Source: Melitaea cinxia
Lineage: Eukaryota; Arthropoda; Insecta; Lepidoptera; Nymphalidae
Direction: 5' to 3'
Length of the DNA: 64,000 bases
NCBI RefSeq assembly: GCF_905220565.1
Contig: NC_059416.1
Location: 4,154,001 to 4,218,000, forward strand
Shown: positions 61,501 to 64,000 of the stretch, piece by piece
Layout of the letters: every line of letters starts with the position of its first letter
How positions within the stretch are numbered: the stretch's first letter is position 1
Position numbers and translations under genes: made by a program
The notes under the pieces: model-generated
What the model was told of the DNA's origin: nothing
What the model saw: the letters and a program-made list of their open reading frames with translations, nothing else
Databases searched by the model: none

Positions 61501-62650
61501 CCCAGCAGTAGGATGTGACAAATCAAATGAAAAATCACTTAATTCGAGTAGGCTTATAATTATATTTGTTTTTAATGATTAATTATAATTAAAATGAAGG
61601 TACCACCGATTCGGAATGTACATTCTGCAGAGAAGAAACGGCAAGAAACTTTACACTTAGTATTATAATTTATCAATTCAAATAGGTAAATATTTAATAT
61701 TATTGGTTGTGATTTATGGGGTATTGTACCTATAAATCAATTTTGTCATGCAAACATTACCTGTTGTATGTAACATTAACGTGGCAATATTCAAGGCTCA
61801 TGCGAGGTCACTCGGGTTAAACATAAATACATACATACATGGTTATTTTTATCACTAATCCTCTCTCAAAAATTTTAATATGATTATAAATATAATAAAT
61901 CAGATATAATACAAGCACATAACCATATTTGCATACAAGCACACATAAAACAAAAATACTCACAGTACGAGTATACGTAAAATATTTTCCACATTCAGTA
62001 CAGATATCAAAATAATAACATCAATAATGTTTTACGTTATTTGGAACAATCCTATAATTTTTCCTTTAATATAGCCACCCGTTGCAGACGGTAACCGCTA
62101 GACCGTACACGTTTGCCTGCCACCTTTATAAAATAAAAATTTAAAAAAATAATCAATTTATACGACCTAAAAAAAATCATTGAAAAAAAAATATATGTAC
62201 ACTAATATGGATTTAACTATTTGATCCCAGAACTCAAATTATTTTTTGATTAAAGTTTTATGTTATATATTTTTCTTTGGAATAATCCTCAACAAATACC
62301 TATATAAAGTTATAAACAACATAAATTAACTGTATTTTACAAATTATTATACCACGCAAGCGTAATAATTACGAACTTGTTTTTGCCAGAATCAAATTAC
62401 TGTTTTTTTTTTTTTAAACACTAGCTGACCCGAGAAACTTCGTTCCAGCATAATTATTTTTCCTAAAAATTTGTTTTCTTTTTTTTTATATGTATATAAT
62501 ATACCTTGTCCTTAACCAACAAAAAAAACATTCAATTTAGTGCAGTCGATCGGAAGTTAAATACCTAAATACGTTCTGATTCATTTCAATTTATACATAT
62601 TAATAGATATCAAGTGGCAATTGATACGCAGCCGAGACGTGAACGCTGAC
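58531..62650. other. Gene-free stretch with several old repeats
   Basis: Includes a reversed SINE-D fragment (about 60097-60237), a SINE-A tail fragment (about 61440-61515, aggcccagcagtaggatg), and a Helitron-like end near 62424 (ctagctgacccgagaaactt). No gene seen. Confidence 0.45.
60391..60576 (+). repeat. Repeat pair member (with 39501-39718)
   Basis: ataaataaaaatgaatgttg, aagggccacggaaggtttta and gaagtctgtccgggcagctt match the 39.5 kb copy. No coding sequence. Confidence 0.6.
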
Positions 62651-62654
62651 GAAG

Positions 62655-63015
62655 GGACTGGTCCACAAGTTTAAAGTCGCTCAACGTGAAATAAAACGGG
62701 CTATGCTTGGGGTTTCTCTCAAAGATAGGATTAGAAATGAGACTAACCGCGAGAGAACAAAAGTAACCGACATCGAATGAGCATCGACACAGAATGAGCA
62801 AGTTGAAGTGGCAGTGGGCTGGTCATCTGGAGTTCCTGACCTGGAGTGGAGACCGCGTCTTGGTAAACACAGCCTCCTCCAGCCCGTTGGACCTACGATC
62901 TATTTACGTAAGATTGATGGTGTGGGCTCGATGAAAATTGCGGAAAACCGGTTATTTCTGTTGCGAACTTGGGGAGGCCTATGTCCAGCAGTAGACTGCA
63001 CTAGGCTGAACTGAC
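62655..63015 (+). pseudogene. RTE-like LINE 3' fragment, broken
   Basis: Frames read AMLGVSLKDRIRNET, then KLKWQWAGHL-like and LEWRPRLGKHS pieces, separated by stops and shifts. It ends with gaggcctatgtccagcagta and aggctgaactga. Same family as 32625-32995 but more decayed; its tail matches SINE-C. Confidence 0.78.
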
Positions 63016-63984
63016 TGAGCAATTGATAGTGAAAAAGAAAAATATATCATAAAATGTTATCTGTTGAATACCGTTATACACCAGATCGTTTTATCAATAA
63101 CCGGTGAAACAGCAATAGAATTCCCTTGGCACACTTTGAATTCTAATTCCGTATTCCATCAAAATATTCGTCATGATCATGAACGTTATCTTGAGTGTAG
63201 GACAATGGAGAAATTAATTTGTTTATATTAAAGTAAAATATGTAAAATAAATATTACATTTTTTTAAAATATACATAGGTGATATATTCATTAAGTTAAT
63301 AGTAAGTCATCGCTATTATTTTAACACCAATAAATCGTAAACCGCAAAATTTTAAAATGTCACCTTTTCGATATTTTTTTTTTCTTTACGGGCGGTTTAT
63401 ATCATCGATCGGGTTTCTTATAGATCAATGCATTCAACCAACCAATCAGTCAATCAATCAATCTATACATCAATGCATCGATCACAAATATTATTAATCG
63501 AAGATTTTATTAAACTATATAAAATCACCACTCTAGTCAGCTCTAATTTTTGTTCCTAAATACGAAAATTTGTAATACAAAGTGTAACATAGAAAAAAAA
63601 CTGGTAGGTAACTACAATAAAGTTACCATCTTTTTATTTTATTTTATATGATAATAAATCTTTATACATTTTCATTCAAGACATAAATATCGTAAAAGAA
63701 AGAAACAATAATGATACTTACCAATAAAAAATCACAAAAATATTTTAGCAGTCACTAACAATTCATCGTCTACACAAAACTGTAAATACGAACACTGTAT
63801 TTTCACAACTAGAAGTGCAATATTAATCCAAGTAGCGACGTGCGACCACGTTGAACGAAAACGCAACAATGAGAATGTATGTAAACATTCAGTTGTTGCT
63901 GCGATGGCGCGAAAGTGACGTTTGTTATCATAGAGGCTATTGAACGGTGAACGCTGATAAACTCAGAGTTGAAGAAATAAGAAA

Positions 63985-64000
63985 TGGCAGAAGCGTTCAT
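63985..64000 (+). CDS. Possible start of a plus-strand gene (cut by window end)
   Basis: ATG GCA GAA GCG TTC AT at the edge has a purine at -3 and G at +4. It follows a leader-like stretch (63830-63984) that is less AT-rich than the surroundings, with no upstream ATG for about 60 bases. Only five codons are visible (MAEAF), so the product cannot be named. It may be chance. Confidence 0.3.

Overview
The window looks like butterfly or moth (Lepidoptera) nuclear DNA. It is AT-rich, its one recognisable gene is split into short exons by transposon-filled introns, and it carries interspersed repeats of the tRNA-headed, RTE-tailed and AACCGACTTC-ended kinds that I associate with lepidopteran genomes. 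I cannot support a species name.

The only clear gene is on the minus strand between about 22.7 kb and the left edge: the B/B55 (PR55) regulatory subunit of protein phosphatase 2A, the orthologue of Drosophila twins (tws) and vertebrate PPP2R2A-D. Ten coding exons of the standard form can be placed, every intron has GT..AG ends, and all phases agree. They are 20641-20647, 13088-13242, 12321-12521, 9448-9584, 6840-7014, 4769-4832, 4122-4269, 3635-3713, 3265-3392 and 2407-2563. Together they give 417 codons with no internal stop. The last exon, about 40 residues, must lie left of base 1. A second possible first coding exon at 22607-22742 ends in the same phase and would replace the 2-residue standard start with a 45-residue basic N-terminus. 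Exon 10 carries a Gly/Ala-rich loop of about 13 extra residues not seen in the fly or human proteins.

The rest is introns (1-22.6 kb) and gene-poor DNA (22.8-63.9 kb) made largely of mobile elements. These are: a 5'-truncated RTE-like LINE with intact target-site duplications (17.7-19.4 kb); decayed jockey/CR1-like LINE pieces; two mariner fragments; a 1.17 kb element with terminal inverted repeats; a 460-bp foldback element; four full tRNA-headed SINEs ('SINE-A'); a second tRNA-headed family ('SINE-B'); a roughly 330-bp family ('SINE-C') whose 3' end matches that of RTE-like LINE fragments here; a poly(A)-tailed short repeat ('SINE-D'); a DINE-1/Helentron-like family with internal tandem units ('E family'); a small MITE-like family ('F family'); and Helitron-like ends. 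The family letters are local labels. A possible plus-strand gene start sits at the right edge (ATG at 63985).

I found no CRISPR array, operon, rRNA or free-standing tRNA gene, and no convincing new biological system. The points most worth checking are the alternative N-terminus and loop insertion in B55, the shared 3' tails of two SINE families and a LINE, an internally deleted SINE-C insertion with perfect duplications, and the DINE-like arrays.
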